In this document: in pieces, positions 8,539 through 16,766 of the stretch
Layout of the letters: every line of letters begins with the position of its first letter
Position numbering within the stretch: the first letter of the stretch is position 1
Assembly: GCF_001650725.1 (NCBI RefSeq)
Contig: NZ_LXVX01000001.1
Span: forward strand, 1-64,000
Direction of reading: 5' to 3'
Length of the DNA: 64,000 bases
DNA from: Sphingobium sp. TCM1
GTDB lineage: Bacteria > Pseudomonadota > Alphaproteobacteria > Sphingomonadales > Sphingomonadaceae
Position numbers and translations under genes: made by a program
The notes under the pieces: generated by a model
The model's input: the letters and a program-made list of their open reading frames with translations, nothing else
Databases searched by the model: none
Told to the model about the DNA's origin: nothing

Positions 8539-8802
8539 TCAGTTGGTCTCGCGCTTCAATCGCTCGGCCAGCGCATCGATCTCCTCCGGTTCCAGCAGCC
8601 AGGTGCGCGTCTTGCGCCCTTCCCGATGGACGGGCTGGGTCAGCAGGATGCGCGCCTGCGCTTTGGCATCGGGCTTGTAGAGGCCAAAATGGACGGCGCA
8701 GTCGCGGATCGTGCCGATCAGCGGCGGCTTGCCATCCAGGTCGATCATGGTCGCGGGCTGATCCCAGGGGATGCTGGCGACGCCGGGAAATTTCTGTTCC
8801 AT
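8539..8802 (-). CDS. Small conserved-looking protein of unknown function (87 aa)
   Basis: A soluble 87-residue protein with no signal peptide and no family I recognise. The C-terminal half is charged and probably helical (LEPEEIDALAERLKRE). It converges on the regulator gene to its left and lies 38 bases from the DUF4197 gene on its right, on the same strand, so the two may be cotranscribed. Codon use resembles the neighbours, and no shadow gene competes for the interval. Confidence 0.6.
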   Translation of the reverse strand: MEQKFPGVASIPWDQPATMIDLDGKPPLIGTIRDCAVHFGLYKPDAKAQARILLTQPVHREGRKTRTWLLEPEEIDALAERLKRETN

Positions 8803-8840
8803 GCGCCTGCGTCACCACGCTCCGCCAAGGAAAGCAAGGC

Positions 8841-9512
8841 CTATCCGAGCAACGCCATCAGGATCGGGTCGCCGGTCGCGCGCGGGTCGCGGCGAATTTC
8901 CGCTTCCTCGCGCCCGATCGCGCGGAAGATCGCGTCGCCGATCTGGCCCGACACATTGTCGGCCATCGCCGCATAATCCCTGCCGCCTGTCGCAGCCAGC
9001 GCCGCCGACAGCATCTCGAACATGTCCGACCGCAACGCCTGCGACGCGCCGGGCATCAGCGCCTCGACCACCGAGCCGCGCGCTTCGCGCGCCAACAGAT
9101 CGGTCGCTGCCGTCGGTCCGCCGCGCAGCACCGATACCGCATCCGCCAGCGTCATGCGATGCACCGCGTCGATCACGACCGGCGCGGCATTGTCGGCCAG
9201 ATCGACCGCGACATCGTTGAGCGCCATCGCCACCTGGTTGCGCACGGCATTGGTCCGCAGCAGCGCGGAAAGCACCGCTCCACCCTTCCCGCCACCCAGG
9301 TCCGGCGGCGCGATCCGCGTGAGCTGATCGTCATAGAAGCCACCCGGTTCGGTCAACCGGGCAAAGGCACGCTCGCTCGACAGTTCCAGCAAGCGCCGCA
9401 CCGCTTCCTCGACCGTATAGCGCCCCATCGGCGTGGCGCAGGCCGCCAGCGGCAGCAACGCCAAGGTCGCGATCAGGCTGCGCCTGTCGGAAAGGCCGAA
9501 TGATTGCTCCAT
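8841..9512 (-). CDS. DUF4197 family lipoprotein
   Basis: 223 residues. A signal segment ends in a lipobox-like LLPLAACATP, with the Cys near residue 25, indicating a lipid-anchored periplasmic protein. The mature part shows the alternating pattern of DUF4197: an EEAVRRLLELSSERAF segment, YDDQLTRIAPP, and a C-terminal region with GRDYAAMADNVSGQIGDAIFRAIGREEAEIRRDP. The function of the family is not established. GGGAGACG lies a few bases before the ATG. Nothing ties it to the aromatic genes beside it. Confidence 0.85.
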   Translation of the reverse strand: MEQSFGLSDRRSLIATLALLPLAACATPMGRYTVEEAVRRLLELSSERAFARLTEPGGFYDDQLTRIAPPDLGGGKGGAVLSALLRTNAVRNQVAMALNDVAVDLADNAAPVVIDAVHRMTLADAVSVLRGGPTAATDLLAREARGSVVEALMPGASQALRSDMFEMLSAALAATGGRDYAAMADNVSGQIGDAIFRAIGREEAEIRRDPRATGDPILMALLG

Positions 9513-9608
9513 GACGCGTCTCCCTCTTTCGTGAAGACCGTCATGGCCCGCTCAGCCTTGCCGGGCGCTGAACGCTTACAGACCCACCCCATTCGGTTTC
9601 ACCCAAGG

Positions 9609-10028
9609 CTATAGGAATAGCGCCCGCACCGAATCAGGCACCCGCTCCGCCCGCAGCCCGCCCGGGCGGTTGGCGTCCGGGGCAGTCCAGACGCGCTTTT
9701 CGATGCACTCCACGCACAGCCGGCCGTCCAGCGACAGCCGATGCGCGACAGTGAAGCTGCTATTGCCGAAAACCGGCGCCTCCGCCTCCACCAGCACATC
9801 ATCGCCATAGGCGGTCGGCACGAAAAATCGCGCCGACACGTCGACCATGGGAAATCCGGCAAAGGGCATGGTCGCCATCATCTCGCGCTTTTTGGGCAGG
9901 CCCGCGCGTTCGAACAGCAGCATCGTCGTTTCGCCGAAAATGTCGAAATAGCGCGGGGCATGGACGATGCCGGCGGGGTCGCAATGCCCCCATTCGATGC
10001 GGACGATCCGCTGGAGATAGGCGCTCAC
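9609..10028 (-). CDS. 4-hydroxybenzoyl-CoA thioesterase-type hot-dog protein
   Basis: 139 residues with the single hot-dog fold of the 4-hydroxybenzoyl-CoA thioesterase group. The motif [19 protein letters not shown] near residues 13-31 contains the catalytic Asp of that family. The start is a GTG overlapping the stop of the preceding GST gene (GTGA), so translation is coupled. Thioesterases of this type hydrolyse aroyl-CoA. With the BKACE enzyme nearby, a substrate such as vanilloyl-CoA is plausible, as I recall for SYK-6 VceB. That link is inference. Confidence 0.85.
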   Translation of the reverse strand: MSAYLQRIVRIEWGHCDPAGIVHAPRYFDIFGETTMLLFERAGLPKKREMMATMPFAGFPMVDVSARFFVPTAYGDDVLVEAEAPVFGNSSFTVAHRLSLDGRLCVECIEKRVWTAPDANRPGGLRAERVPDSVRALFL

Positions 10029-10693
10029 GCGAGAATAGTCTTTCCTTGCCTGGTGGTCTTTTCCGCCATCTCCTCGGCGGGTGGCGGGGTGGGGACGAGC
10101 AGCCCGCGCTGCACTGCGGGCCGCACCGAAATCCGGTCGAACCAGCGCTGAAGATGGGGAAAGCCGCTCATGTCGACACCCGCCCAGTCATGCCCCCGAA
10201 CCCAGGGAAAGCAGGCGATGTCGGCGATCGAATAATCGCCGACCAGAAAATCGCGATCCGCCAGCCGCGTGTCCAACACCCCGAACAGCCGCTGGCTTTC
10301 GCGGACATAGCGGTCGATCACTGCTGGCAGCTTCTCGTCGAAATAGCGGTTGAAGACCGTCGCCTGCCCCATCATCGGGCCAAGCCCCGACATCTGCCAC
10401 ATCACCCACTGGATCACGCGGCTACGATCTTGCGCATCGGCGGGGATGAAGCGCCCGAACTTCTCCGCCAGATAGAGCAGGATCGCGCCGGATTCGAAGA
10501 TGGCGAAATCCCCCGCATCACGGTCCACCAGGGTCGGGATGCGGCCATTGGGATTGATCGCCACATACCAGTCCTGCTTCTGTACCCTGTCGGTCAGCGA
10601 AATCGGCGTCACCCGATAGGGCACGCCCAGCTCTTCCAGCAGGATCGACACTTTCCAGCCATTGGGCGTCTCCGACGTCAGCAGTTCCAGCAT
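10025..10693 (-). CDS. Nu-class (YfcG-like) glutathione S-transferase
   Basis: About 222 residues from the ATG at 10693, which has GGAGAGG shortly upstream. The N-terminal thioredoxin-like domain has [26 protein letters not shown] and [15 protein letters not shown]; the C-terminal domain has [16 protein letters not shown] and [12 protein letters not shown]. These are close to E. coli YfcG. Nu-class enzymes bind glutathione and act as disulfide reductases. A Novosphingobium Nu-class GST has been reported to act as a glutathione lyase in beta-aryl ether breakdown, so it may duplicate LigG here. It is divergent from ligF and coupled to the thioesterase gene. Confidence 0.9.
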   Translation of the reverse strand: MLELLTSETPNGWKVSILLEELGVPYRVTPISLTDRVQKQDWYVAINPNGRIPTLVDRDAGDFAIFESGAILLYLAEKFGRFIPADAQDRSRVIQWVMWQMSGLGPMMGQATVFNRYFDEKLPAVIDRYVRESQRLFGVLDTRLADRDFLVGDYSIADIACFPWVRGHDWAGVDMSGFPHLQRWFDRISVRPAVQRGLLVPTPPPAEEMAEKTTRQGKTILA

Positions 10694-10912
10694 CATCCTC
10701 TCCGACTTTTCTTCCCGTCCCCAAAGCAAAGCGCAGCCCTCCCTGCAAGACGAGTGGCGGCGCTATCATTGAGACTGACAGGTTGAGCGCTCCCCCTGCC
10801 GGGTAGCGCCACTGATAGTATCCACAGACGACTTGCGGCCCACAGGATCGCCCGGCACCACCTGTTGGCGAAGGCGCATCAGACGCCGCAAGCAACAAGG
10901 TGAGGATAGCGC

Positions 10913-11668
10913 ATGTTGACGCTCTACAGCTTCGGTCCGGCCGCCAATTCGTTGAAGCCGCTACTGGCCCTTTACGAAAAGGGGCTGGATTTCACGCCCC
11001 GCTTTGTCGATCCGACCCGGTTCGAGCATCATGAGGACTGGTTCAAGGCAATCAATCCGCGCGGCCAGGTGCCCGCGCTCGATCATGACGGTCATATCAT
11101 TACGGAATCGACCGTCATCTGCGAATATCTGGAGGATGCCTTTCCGGACGCGCCGCGCCTGCGCCCGACCGATCCCGTACAGATCGCGGAAATGCGCGTC
11201 TGGACCAAATGGGTGGACGAATATTTCTGCTGGTGCGTGTCGACCATCGGCTGGGAGCGGATGATCGGCCCGATGGCGCGCAAACTCTCCGACGAGGAGT
11301 TCGAGGAGAAACTGAAGCATATCCCCATCCCCGAACAGCAGGCCAAATGGCGCAGCGCCCGCGCCGGCTTCCCCCAGGCGGTACTGGACGAGGAAATGCG
11401 CAAGATCCGCGTATCGATCGAACGGCTCGAAAAGCGCCTGTCGCAAAGTCCCTGGCTGGCGGGCGAAGTTTATACGCTCGCGGACATCTGCAACTTCGCG
11501 ATCGCGAACGGGATGCAGTTCGGCTATGCCGACATCGTCAACCCCGACGCGACCCCGAATCTGGTCGCCTGGATAGACCGGATCAATGCCCGCCCCGCCG
11601 CGCAGGCCATGTTCGCCAACTCCAGGAGCGAAATGCCACCTCGCCCGGCTGCGGCGACAGCGGCCTGA
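10913..11668 (+). CDS. ligF: LigF-type beta-etherase (glutathione S-transferase family)
   Basis: 251 residues. The enzyme cleaves the beta-aryl ether bond of the C-alpha ketone (MPHPV-type substrates) by glutathione attack, with enantiomer selectivity. The thioredoxin-like domain carries LYSFGPAANSLKP, NPRGQVPALDHDG and ESTVICEYLED. The C-terminal domain has the very characteristic WVDEYFCWCVSTIGWE stretch, IPIPEQQAKWR and YTLADICNFAIANGMQ, all as I remember from SYK-6 LigF. AAGGTGAGG lies 8 bases before the ATG. ligG follows after 4 bases. No LigE/LigP-type gene, which handles the other enantiomer, is present in the window. Confidence 0.88.
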   Translation: MLTLYSFGPAANSLKPLLALYEKGLDFTPRFVDPTRFEHHEDWFKAINPRGQVPALDHDGHIITESTVICEYLEDAFPDAPRLRPTDPVQIAEMRVWTKWVDEYFCWCVSTIGWERMIGPMARKLSDEEFEEKLKHIPIPEQQAKWRSARAGFPQAVLDEEMRKIRVSIERLEKRLSQSPWLAGEVYTLADICNFAIANGMQFGYADIVNPDATPNLVAWIDRINARPAAQAMFANSRSEMPPRPAAATAA

Positions 11669-11672
11669 TCCC

Positions 11673-12494
11673 ATGACCTGGCAGGACGAACCGCCCGCGG
11701 GGCAGCTCAGAATGTACCATATTCCCGGTTGCCCCTTTTCCGAACGGATCGAGCTGCTGCTCGACCTCAAGGGACTGTATGGCATCATGGCCGACCATGA
11801 GATCGACATATCGCATCCGCGCCCCGCATGGCTGCTCGCCAAGACGCACGGCACAACCGCGCTCCCGGCTCTGGAACTCGAAAATGGAGAGACGCTGAAG
11901 GAAAGCATGGTCATCATGCGCTATGTCGAGGATCGCTTTCCCGACCCGCCCGTGGCGCAGCAAGACCCATATGACCATGCAGTCGAGGCGATGCTGTGCG
12001 CGACCGATGGCCAGTTCACCGGCGCGGGTTACCGCATGATCCTCAATCGCGATCCGGCCAAGCGCGACGAGCACCGGGCCGAAGTTGATGCCCAATATGC
12101 GCGGCTGGACGCATTTCTGCGCCATTATGCGCCGGACGGCGACTATCTGTTCGACCGCTTCGGCTGGGCGGAGGTCGCCTTTACGCCCATGTTCAAACGG
12201 CTCTGGTTCCTCGATTATTATGAGGCCTATCAGATCCCCCTGCATCTCACGCGGCTCCTGCGCTGGCGGGACGCCTGCCTGTCGCATCCGGTAGCACAGC
12301 GCCACCACGGCCATCGCGAGTTGATGACGCTTTATTATGACTACGCCCAGGGCGGTGGCAACGGTCGCCTGCCCGAAGGCCGTCGCATCTCCAGCTTCAC
12401 CCTCGACCCGCCCTGGCGCGACCGCCCCCTGCCCCCGCGCGATAAATGGGGCACGCCTGCCACCGACGCCGAACTCGGTCTCCTCCCCGCATAA
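11673..12494 (+). CDS. ligG: LigG-type glutathione lyase (omega-class GST)
   Basis: 273 residues from the ATG at 11673, 4 bases after the ligF stop. LigG removes glutathione from the thioether left by LigF, using a second glutathione, to release beta-hydroxypropiovanillone-type ketones. The catalytic Cys of omega-type GSTs is seen at residue 20 in YHIPGCPFSERIELLL. Further matches to SYK-6 LigG, from memory, are LKESMVIMRYVEDRFP, FGWAEVAFTPMFKRLWFLDYYE, YDYAQGGGNGRLPEGRRISSF and the ending PPRDKWG...TDAELGL. The longer upstream frame overlaps ligF and is rejected as the start. Confidence 0.88.
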   Translation: MTWQDEPPAGQLRMYHIPGCPFSERIELLLDLKGLYGIMADHEIDISHPRPAWLLAKTHGTTALPALELENGETLKESMVIMRYVEDRFPDPPVAQQDPYDHAVEAMLCATDGQFTGAGYRMILNRDPAKRDEHRAEVDAQYARLDAFLRHYAPDGDYLFDRFGWAEVAFTPMFKRLWFLDYYEAYQIPLHLTRLLRWRDACLSHPVAQRHHGHRELMTLYYDYAQGGGNGRLPEGRRISSFTLDPPWRDRPLPPRDKWGTPATDAELGLLPA

Positions 12495-12503
12495 GGACAT
12501 CCC

Positions 12504-13940
12504 ATGCCCAACACGCTCCAGCACTATATCGACGGCCAGTGGGTCGAGAGCCAGGGCGGCCGGACGATGGCCGTCATCAACCCCGCGACGGACCAACGCG
12601 CCGCTGACCTGATCCTGGGCACGGCGGCCGATGTGGATGCGGCAGTGATCGCCGCGCGCCGCGCCTTCGACACCTTCTCCCGAACCTGCCGCGAAGAACG
12701 GATCGCGCTGCTCGAACGCATCATCGGTGAATATCAGAAACGCGTGCCCGACATCGCCCGCGCCATCGCCACCGAAATGGGCTGCCCCATCTCCATGGCG
12801 CAAACGGCGCAGGCGGGATCGGGCCTGGGCCATCTGGGGCAGGCGCTCAACGCGCTGAAGAATTACGAATTTTCCGAGAAGATCGGCGACAATCGGGTCG
12901 TGCGCGAACCGATCGGCGTGGTGGCGCTCATCACGCCGTGGAACTGGCCGATGAACCAGATCGTGGCCAAGGTCGGCCCGGCGCTGGCAGCGGGCTGCAC
13001 GATGATCCTGAAGCCCTCCGAAGAAGCGCCCAGTTGCGCCGCCATCTTTGCCGAGATATTGGACGCGGCGGGCGTGCCACCGGGCGTCTTCAACCTGGTG
13101 CAGGGCGATGGCGAAGGCGTGGGCACCGCGCTCGCCAAGCATCCCGACATCGACATGGTGAGCTTCACCGGCTCCACCCGCGCGGGCATCATGGTGGCCA
13201 AGAACGCGGCCGATACGGTCAAGCGCGTCGCGCAGGAACTGGGTGGCAAATCGCCCAACATCATTTTGGAAGGCACGCCGCTCGACAAGGCGCTGCCGGG
13301 CGGCGTGGGCGGCGTGCTGCTCAACAGCGGCCAGAGTTGCGTCGCGCCCACCCGGATGCTCGTCCACAAGTCCCAGCATGACGAAGCGGCGGAAAAGGTC
13401 GGCGCGCTGTTCGCCGCCAAGAAGGTGGGCGATCCACAGATCGAGGGCGATCATATCGGCCCGGTCGTCAGTCAGCGCCAATGGGAGCGAATCCAGGGCC
13501 TGATCCAGTCCGGAATCGACGAAGGCGCGACCCTGGTCACCGGCGGCACCGGCCGTCCCGAAGGCATGGACGCGGGCAGTTATGTCCGCCCCACCGTCTT
13601 CGCCAATGTCACGCCGGACATGACGATCGCCAAGGAGGAGATTTTCGGTCCCGTTCTCGTCCTCATGCCCTATGCAGATGATGAGGACGCGATCCGCATC
13701 GCCAACGACACGCCCTATGGGCTGGGCGCCTATGTCGCGGGCGATCCCGCCCGTGCGCGCAAGTTCGTCAGTCGCATCCGGGCGGGAGCCGTGTTCGTCA
13801 ATGCCGGTGGCCTGGCCTTCGACATGCCGTTCGGCGGCTACAAACAATCGGGCAATGGTCGCGAATTCGGCAAGTTCGGGCTGGAAGAATTTTTGGAGGT
13901 GAAATCGGTGATCGGCGCGCTGCCAGAGGAAGTCGACTAA
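12504..13940 (+). CDS. Aldehyde dehydrogenase in the ligFG operon
   Basis: 478 residues, with the full NAD(P)-dependent aldehyde dehydrogenase signature. The catalytic Cys is at residue 279 in NSGQSCVAPTRM, the general-base Glu is at 245 in QELGGKSPN, and the cofactor region is TPWNWPMNQ with FTGSTRAG. The C-terminal MPFGGYKQSGNGREFG is intact. It is 9 bases after ligG with AAGGAC upstream. In the beta-aryl ether route the logical job is oxidation of the aroyl acetaldehyde formed after LigG and an alcohol dehydrogenase, yielding the acid that a BKACE could use. Specificity cannot be read from sequence. Confidence 0.9.
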   Translation: MPNTLQHYIDGQWVESQGGRTMAVINPATDQRAADLILGTAADVDAAVIAARRAFDTFSRTCREERIALLERIIGEYQKRVPDIARAIATEMGCPISMAQTAQAGSGLGHLGQALNALKNYEFSEKIGDNRVVREPIGVVALITPWNWPMNQIVAKVGPALAAGCTMILKPSEEAPSCAAIFAEILDAAGVPPGVFNLVQGDGEGVGTALAKHPDIDMVSFTGSTRAGIMVAKNAADTVKRVAQELGGKSPNIILEGTPLDKALPGGVGGVLLNSGQSCVAPTRMLVHKSQHDEAAEKVGALFAAKKVGDPQIEGDHIGPVVSQRQWERIQGLIQSGIDEGATLVTGGTGRPEGMDAGSYVRPTVFANVTPDMTIAKEEIFGPVLVLMPYADDEDAIRIANDTPYGLGAYVAGDPARARKFVSRIRAGAVFVNAGGLAFDMPFGGYKQSGNGREFGKFGLEEFLEVKSVIGALPEEVD

Positions 13941-14851
13941 TGGCCAGCCTGCCGATCGCAGCCGATGTCGAGGATAGCGCGCGGCAGGCGCCCGCGCTGA
14001 TCCGCTATCTCGATGAAGGCGATTTCGTCACGCGGCGCTATGTGTCGCGTGGCGTGGAGATCAACACCGGCACCTATGGCGACCATCGCATGATGGTGCG
14101 CGACGGGATGCCGATCCGCGATCATTTCCGTTTCGACACGCATGGCTTCATGCTGGGCAAACATCGCAGCGGCATCGCCGATTTCTTCGACAAGGAGGAG
14201 GTCGATCGGCTCTATCTGGGCGAATGTGAAGACGCGATCCGCGCGCTGACCGGCGCAACCTGCGTGTCGGCGGGCGGATGGATGATCCGCACCTCCGCCG
14301 ATCTCACTGCACGCGCCCAGGAAAAGGTCGAGAATTACCGCCATGAAGGCGGCATCCAGCCACCGGCGGGCGAGGCGCATGTCGATTATAATGAAATCAC
14401 CGGCCGCCGCGCAGCCGAGCGCGCCTATGCCGCCGCCTTCCCCGATGGGCCGGGCTATAAACGCTATGTCTGCGTCAGTTTCTGGCGTACCTTTACGTCC
14501 GGCCCGCAGGATTGGCCGCTGGCCGTGTGCGACGGCCGCACAGTGTCCGATGAAGAGGCGACGTCCAACACCTTGTTCGTGGTGGACGAGCTGCCGGTCG
14601 GCGACGCATTGACAGCGCCGGTCGCAGGCGAGGACCAGATGATCGCCGCCTCCATCTTCCGCCATCGGGACCGTCATCGCTGGTGGTATTTTTCGAACAT
14701 GGCGGCGGACGATGTGCTGCTGTTCAAATTCCAGGACAGCGATCATGATGTAACGTGGCGCTGCCCCCATACCGCATTCCACGACAGCAGCCTGCCCGAC
14801 ACGCAGACGCGATCCAGCATCGAGGTGCGGGCGGTGGCGTTTTTCGAATAA
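13940..14851 (+). CDS. CmcJ/NvfI-family oxidoreductase-like protein
   Basis: 303 residues, starting at the last base of the preceding stop codon (TAATG). The stretches INTGTYGDHRMMVRDG, VSFWRTFTSGPQDWPLAVCDGRTV, DQMIAASIFRHRDRHRWWYFSNM and CPHTAFHDSSLPDTQTRSSIEVRAVAFF match the CmcJ/NvfI (AsaB-like) group. That group is best known from fungal and actinobacterial secondary metabolism; its chemistry is only partly understood. I see no HxD...H iron triad that I can assign with confidence. Its place as the last gene of the ligF-ligG-ALDH unit suggests a step on a side chain or O-methyl group, but this is speculation. Confidence 0.75.
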   Translation: MASLPIAADVEDSARQAPALIRYLDEGDFVTRRYVSRGVEINTGTYGDHRMMVRDGMPIRDHFRFDTHGFMLGKHRSGIADFFDKEEVDRLYLGECEDAIRALTGATCVSAGGWMIRTSADLTARAQEKVENYRHEGGIQPPAGEAHVDYNEITGRRAAERAYAAAFPDGPGYKRYVCVSFWRTFTSGPQDWPLAVCDGRTVSDEEATSNTLFVVDELPVGDALTAPVAGEDQMIAASIFRHRDRHRWWYFSNMAADDVLLFKFQDSDHDVTWRCPHTAFHDSSLPDTQTRSSIEVRAVAFFE

Positions 14852-14868
14852 GGTTCGTTCTTGCTTTT

Positions 14869-15279
14869 CTACCAGCGTAACAGCCCGACCAGTTCCTGCC
14901 GCCAGGGCCATAGCAGGATCGCGTTCAACATCAGCGTCACGATCCCGAACGCATATTCGACCACGCCCGGATCGAGCACGAAATTCCAATAGCCGATCAC
15001 GATATTGAGCGGCACGCAGGCGAGCGCTGCGGGCAGGATCGCCCGGTTCGCCAGCACCAGCAGCGCGACGATGATCTCCATGAGCTTGATCCAGGCGAAC
15101 AGGCAACTGTGGATCAACGCGAGCGTGAACTCCCGCGCCAGCGGCGTATTGCCCAGCGGCTGCAAGTCGAAGGGCGTGAAATATTCCACCCCGGAAAACA
15201 GGAACCAGCCGCCGAAGATGATCCGGGCGGCAGTAAATGCCGCCCCGGTTCCGCGCCCCTGCGCGTCCAGCGCGATCAT
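14869..15279 (-). CDS. DoxX-like small membrane protein
   Basis: 136 residues with four likely transmembrane helices (about 15-32, 52-75, 80-100 and 108-128). FGGWFLFSGVEYFTPF and the TLALIHSCLFAWIKLMEIIVALLVL segment fit the DoxX/DoxX-like group. It is the last gene of a leftward unit TonB receptor-ALDH-DoxX, 2 bases after the ALDH stop. DoxX proteins are quinone-linked or of unknown role; none can be assigned here. Confidence 0.75.
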   Translation of the reverse strand: MIALDAQGRGTGAAFTAARIIFGGWFLFSGVEYFTPFDLQPLGNTPLAREFTLALIHSCLFAWIKLMEIIVALLVLANRAILPAALACVPLNIVIGYWNFVLDPGVVEYAFGIVTLMLNAILLWPWRQELVGLLRW

Positions 15280-15281
15280 CC

Positions 15282-16760
15282 TCAGAAACCCGCGGGCGCG
15301 CCGTCGAGCAGGATCGTCTTGGTTTCCAGATAGGGCTGCAACCCTTCCACCCCGCCCTCGCGGCCGATGCCCGATTGCTTGAAGCCGCCGAAAGGCAGGC
15401 CAAATTCCAGCTTCATGCCATTCTGGCCAAAGCCGCCCGCGCGGATGCGCCGACCGATGCGATAGGCGGCGTCAGCGTCGTTGGTCAGCACCGATCCGTT
15501 GAGGCCGAAGCTGCTGTCGTTGGCGATACGGATCGCATCCTCCTCATCCTCGGCCGGGATCAGGCACAGAACCGGGCCGAAAATCTCCTCCTGCGCGATG
15601 CGGCTGGCGTTATCGACATTGGCGAACAGGGTCGGCTCGATGAAATAGCCCTTGTTCATATGCGCCGGACGATTGCCGCCCGTCACCAGATCGGCGCTCT
15701 CCCGGCCCAGCGCGACATACTCCTCTACCCGCGCCAGCTGGCGCTTCATCGCGACCGGGCCCAGCTGGGTATCGGGCGCATCGCTATGGCCGATGCGGAT
15801 GCCCTGCATCACCTTGGCGATGGCGTCGGCCAGCGCGTCATGCCGGTGCCGGGGCACGATGGCGCGGCTGAGCATGGCGCAGACCTGCCCGCTCATGATG
15901 GTGATGGTGTTGCCCAGGATCGCGGCGGCCACTTCGATCGGGAAGTCGTCGCGCACGATCGCCGCCGACTTGCCGCCCAGTTCCAGCGTGCAGCGCGCCA
16001 CCCGTCCGGCGCACACCTCGCCGATCCGCTTGCCCGCCAGCGTCGATCCGGTGAACGTCACCTTGTCGATCCCCGGATTGCGAACCAGATGGTCGGACGC
16101 ATCGCGCCCGGCCGCCACCAGGTTGACGACACCTGCAGGAACCCCCGCCGCCTCCGCCGCTTCCGCTATGATATACGCCTCCAGCGGGGTTTCGGGCGAG
16201 GGCTTCATGATGACGGTGCAGCCCGCGACCAGCGCATAGGCGACCTTTGCCGACATGATGCCATAGGGCGCGTTCCACGGCGCGATCGCCGCGACTACGC
16301 CCGCAGGCTCCTGCACCACGATCGCGGTGTCGACCATGTGCGACGGGCGCCGTTCCACGAAGGGATAGGTATCGGCATAGCCCGCGATCGCCATCAGCGT
16401 CGCGGTCGCGCCGCCGGTCATGACCGGCGCGAAGCTGGCGAGGCCACCGACCTGCGCGGTCCAGGCCGCCGCCAGTTCGGGCGCGCGCCTTTCCAGCTCC
16501 GCGCCCATCCGCCGGACAATGGCGCCGCGCTCGGCGGGGGCCATGCTGGGCCATGGCCCGTCATCGAACGCCGTGCGCGCAGCCGCGACGGCGCGGTCCA
16601 TGTCCGCTTCCGTGCCGTCGGCGACCCGCGCGATGACCGCCTCGCTATTGGGCGACACGATCTCGATCACGCCATCGCCGGTGGAATCGATCCACGCGCC
16701 GCCGATGAACAATTTGTCGGGATGGGCGATGCGGATGCCTGCGGGAATCATGCTGTCCAT
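15282..16760 (-). CDS. Aldehyde dehydrogenase in the TonB-receptor operon
   Basis: 492 residues of the NAD(P)-dependent aldehyde dehydrogenase superfamily. Glu260 in LELGGKSAA and Cys294 in MSGQVCAMLSRA are the catalytic pair; FTGSTLAGKRIG and GLPFGGFKQSGIGREGG are also present. It starts 6 bases after the TonB-dependent receptor stop and precedes the DoxX-like gene. The unit's promoter carries the shared palindrome at 19334-19345. It therefore probably oxidises an aldehyde made by the co-regulated dioxygenase or dehydrogenases at 19.3-24.7 kb. Cleavage of a stilbene would yield exactly such an aromatic aldehyde. Confidence 0.9.
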   Translation of the reverse strand: MDSMIPAGIRIAHPDKLFIGGAWIDSTGDGVIEIVSPNSEAVIARVADGTEADMDRAVAAARTAFDDGPWPSMAPAERGAIVRRMGAELERRAPELAAAWTAQVGGLASFAPVMTGGATATLMAIAGYADTYPFVERRPSHMVDTAIVVQEPAGVVAAIAPWNAPYGIMSAKVAYALVAGCTVIMKPSPETPLEAYIIAEAAEAAGVPAGVVNLVAAGRDASDHLVRNPGIDKVTFTGSTLAGKRIGEVCAGRVARCTLELGGKSAAIVRDDFPIEVAAAILGNTITIMSGQVCAMLSRAIVPRHRHDALADAIAKVMQGIRIGHSDAPDTQLGPVAMKRQLARVEEYVALGRESADLVTGGNRPAHMNKGYFIEPTLFANVDNASRIAQEEIFGPVLCLIPAEDEEDAIRIANDSSFGLNGSVLTNDADAAYRIGRRIRAGGFGQNGMKLEFGLPFGGFKQSGIGREGGVEGLQPYLETKTILLDGAPAGF

Positions 16761-16766
16761 TTCCTC

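Noticed and set aside
11583-13847. Very long minus-strand open frame (754 codons) opposite ligF, ligG and the ALDH
   Set aside because: It is a high-GC antisense shadow. The plus strand has three complete, motif-bearing genes with ribosome-binding sites, and the antisense translation is rich in Arg, Asp and His without family character.
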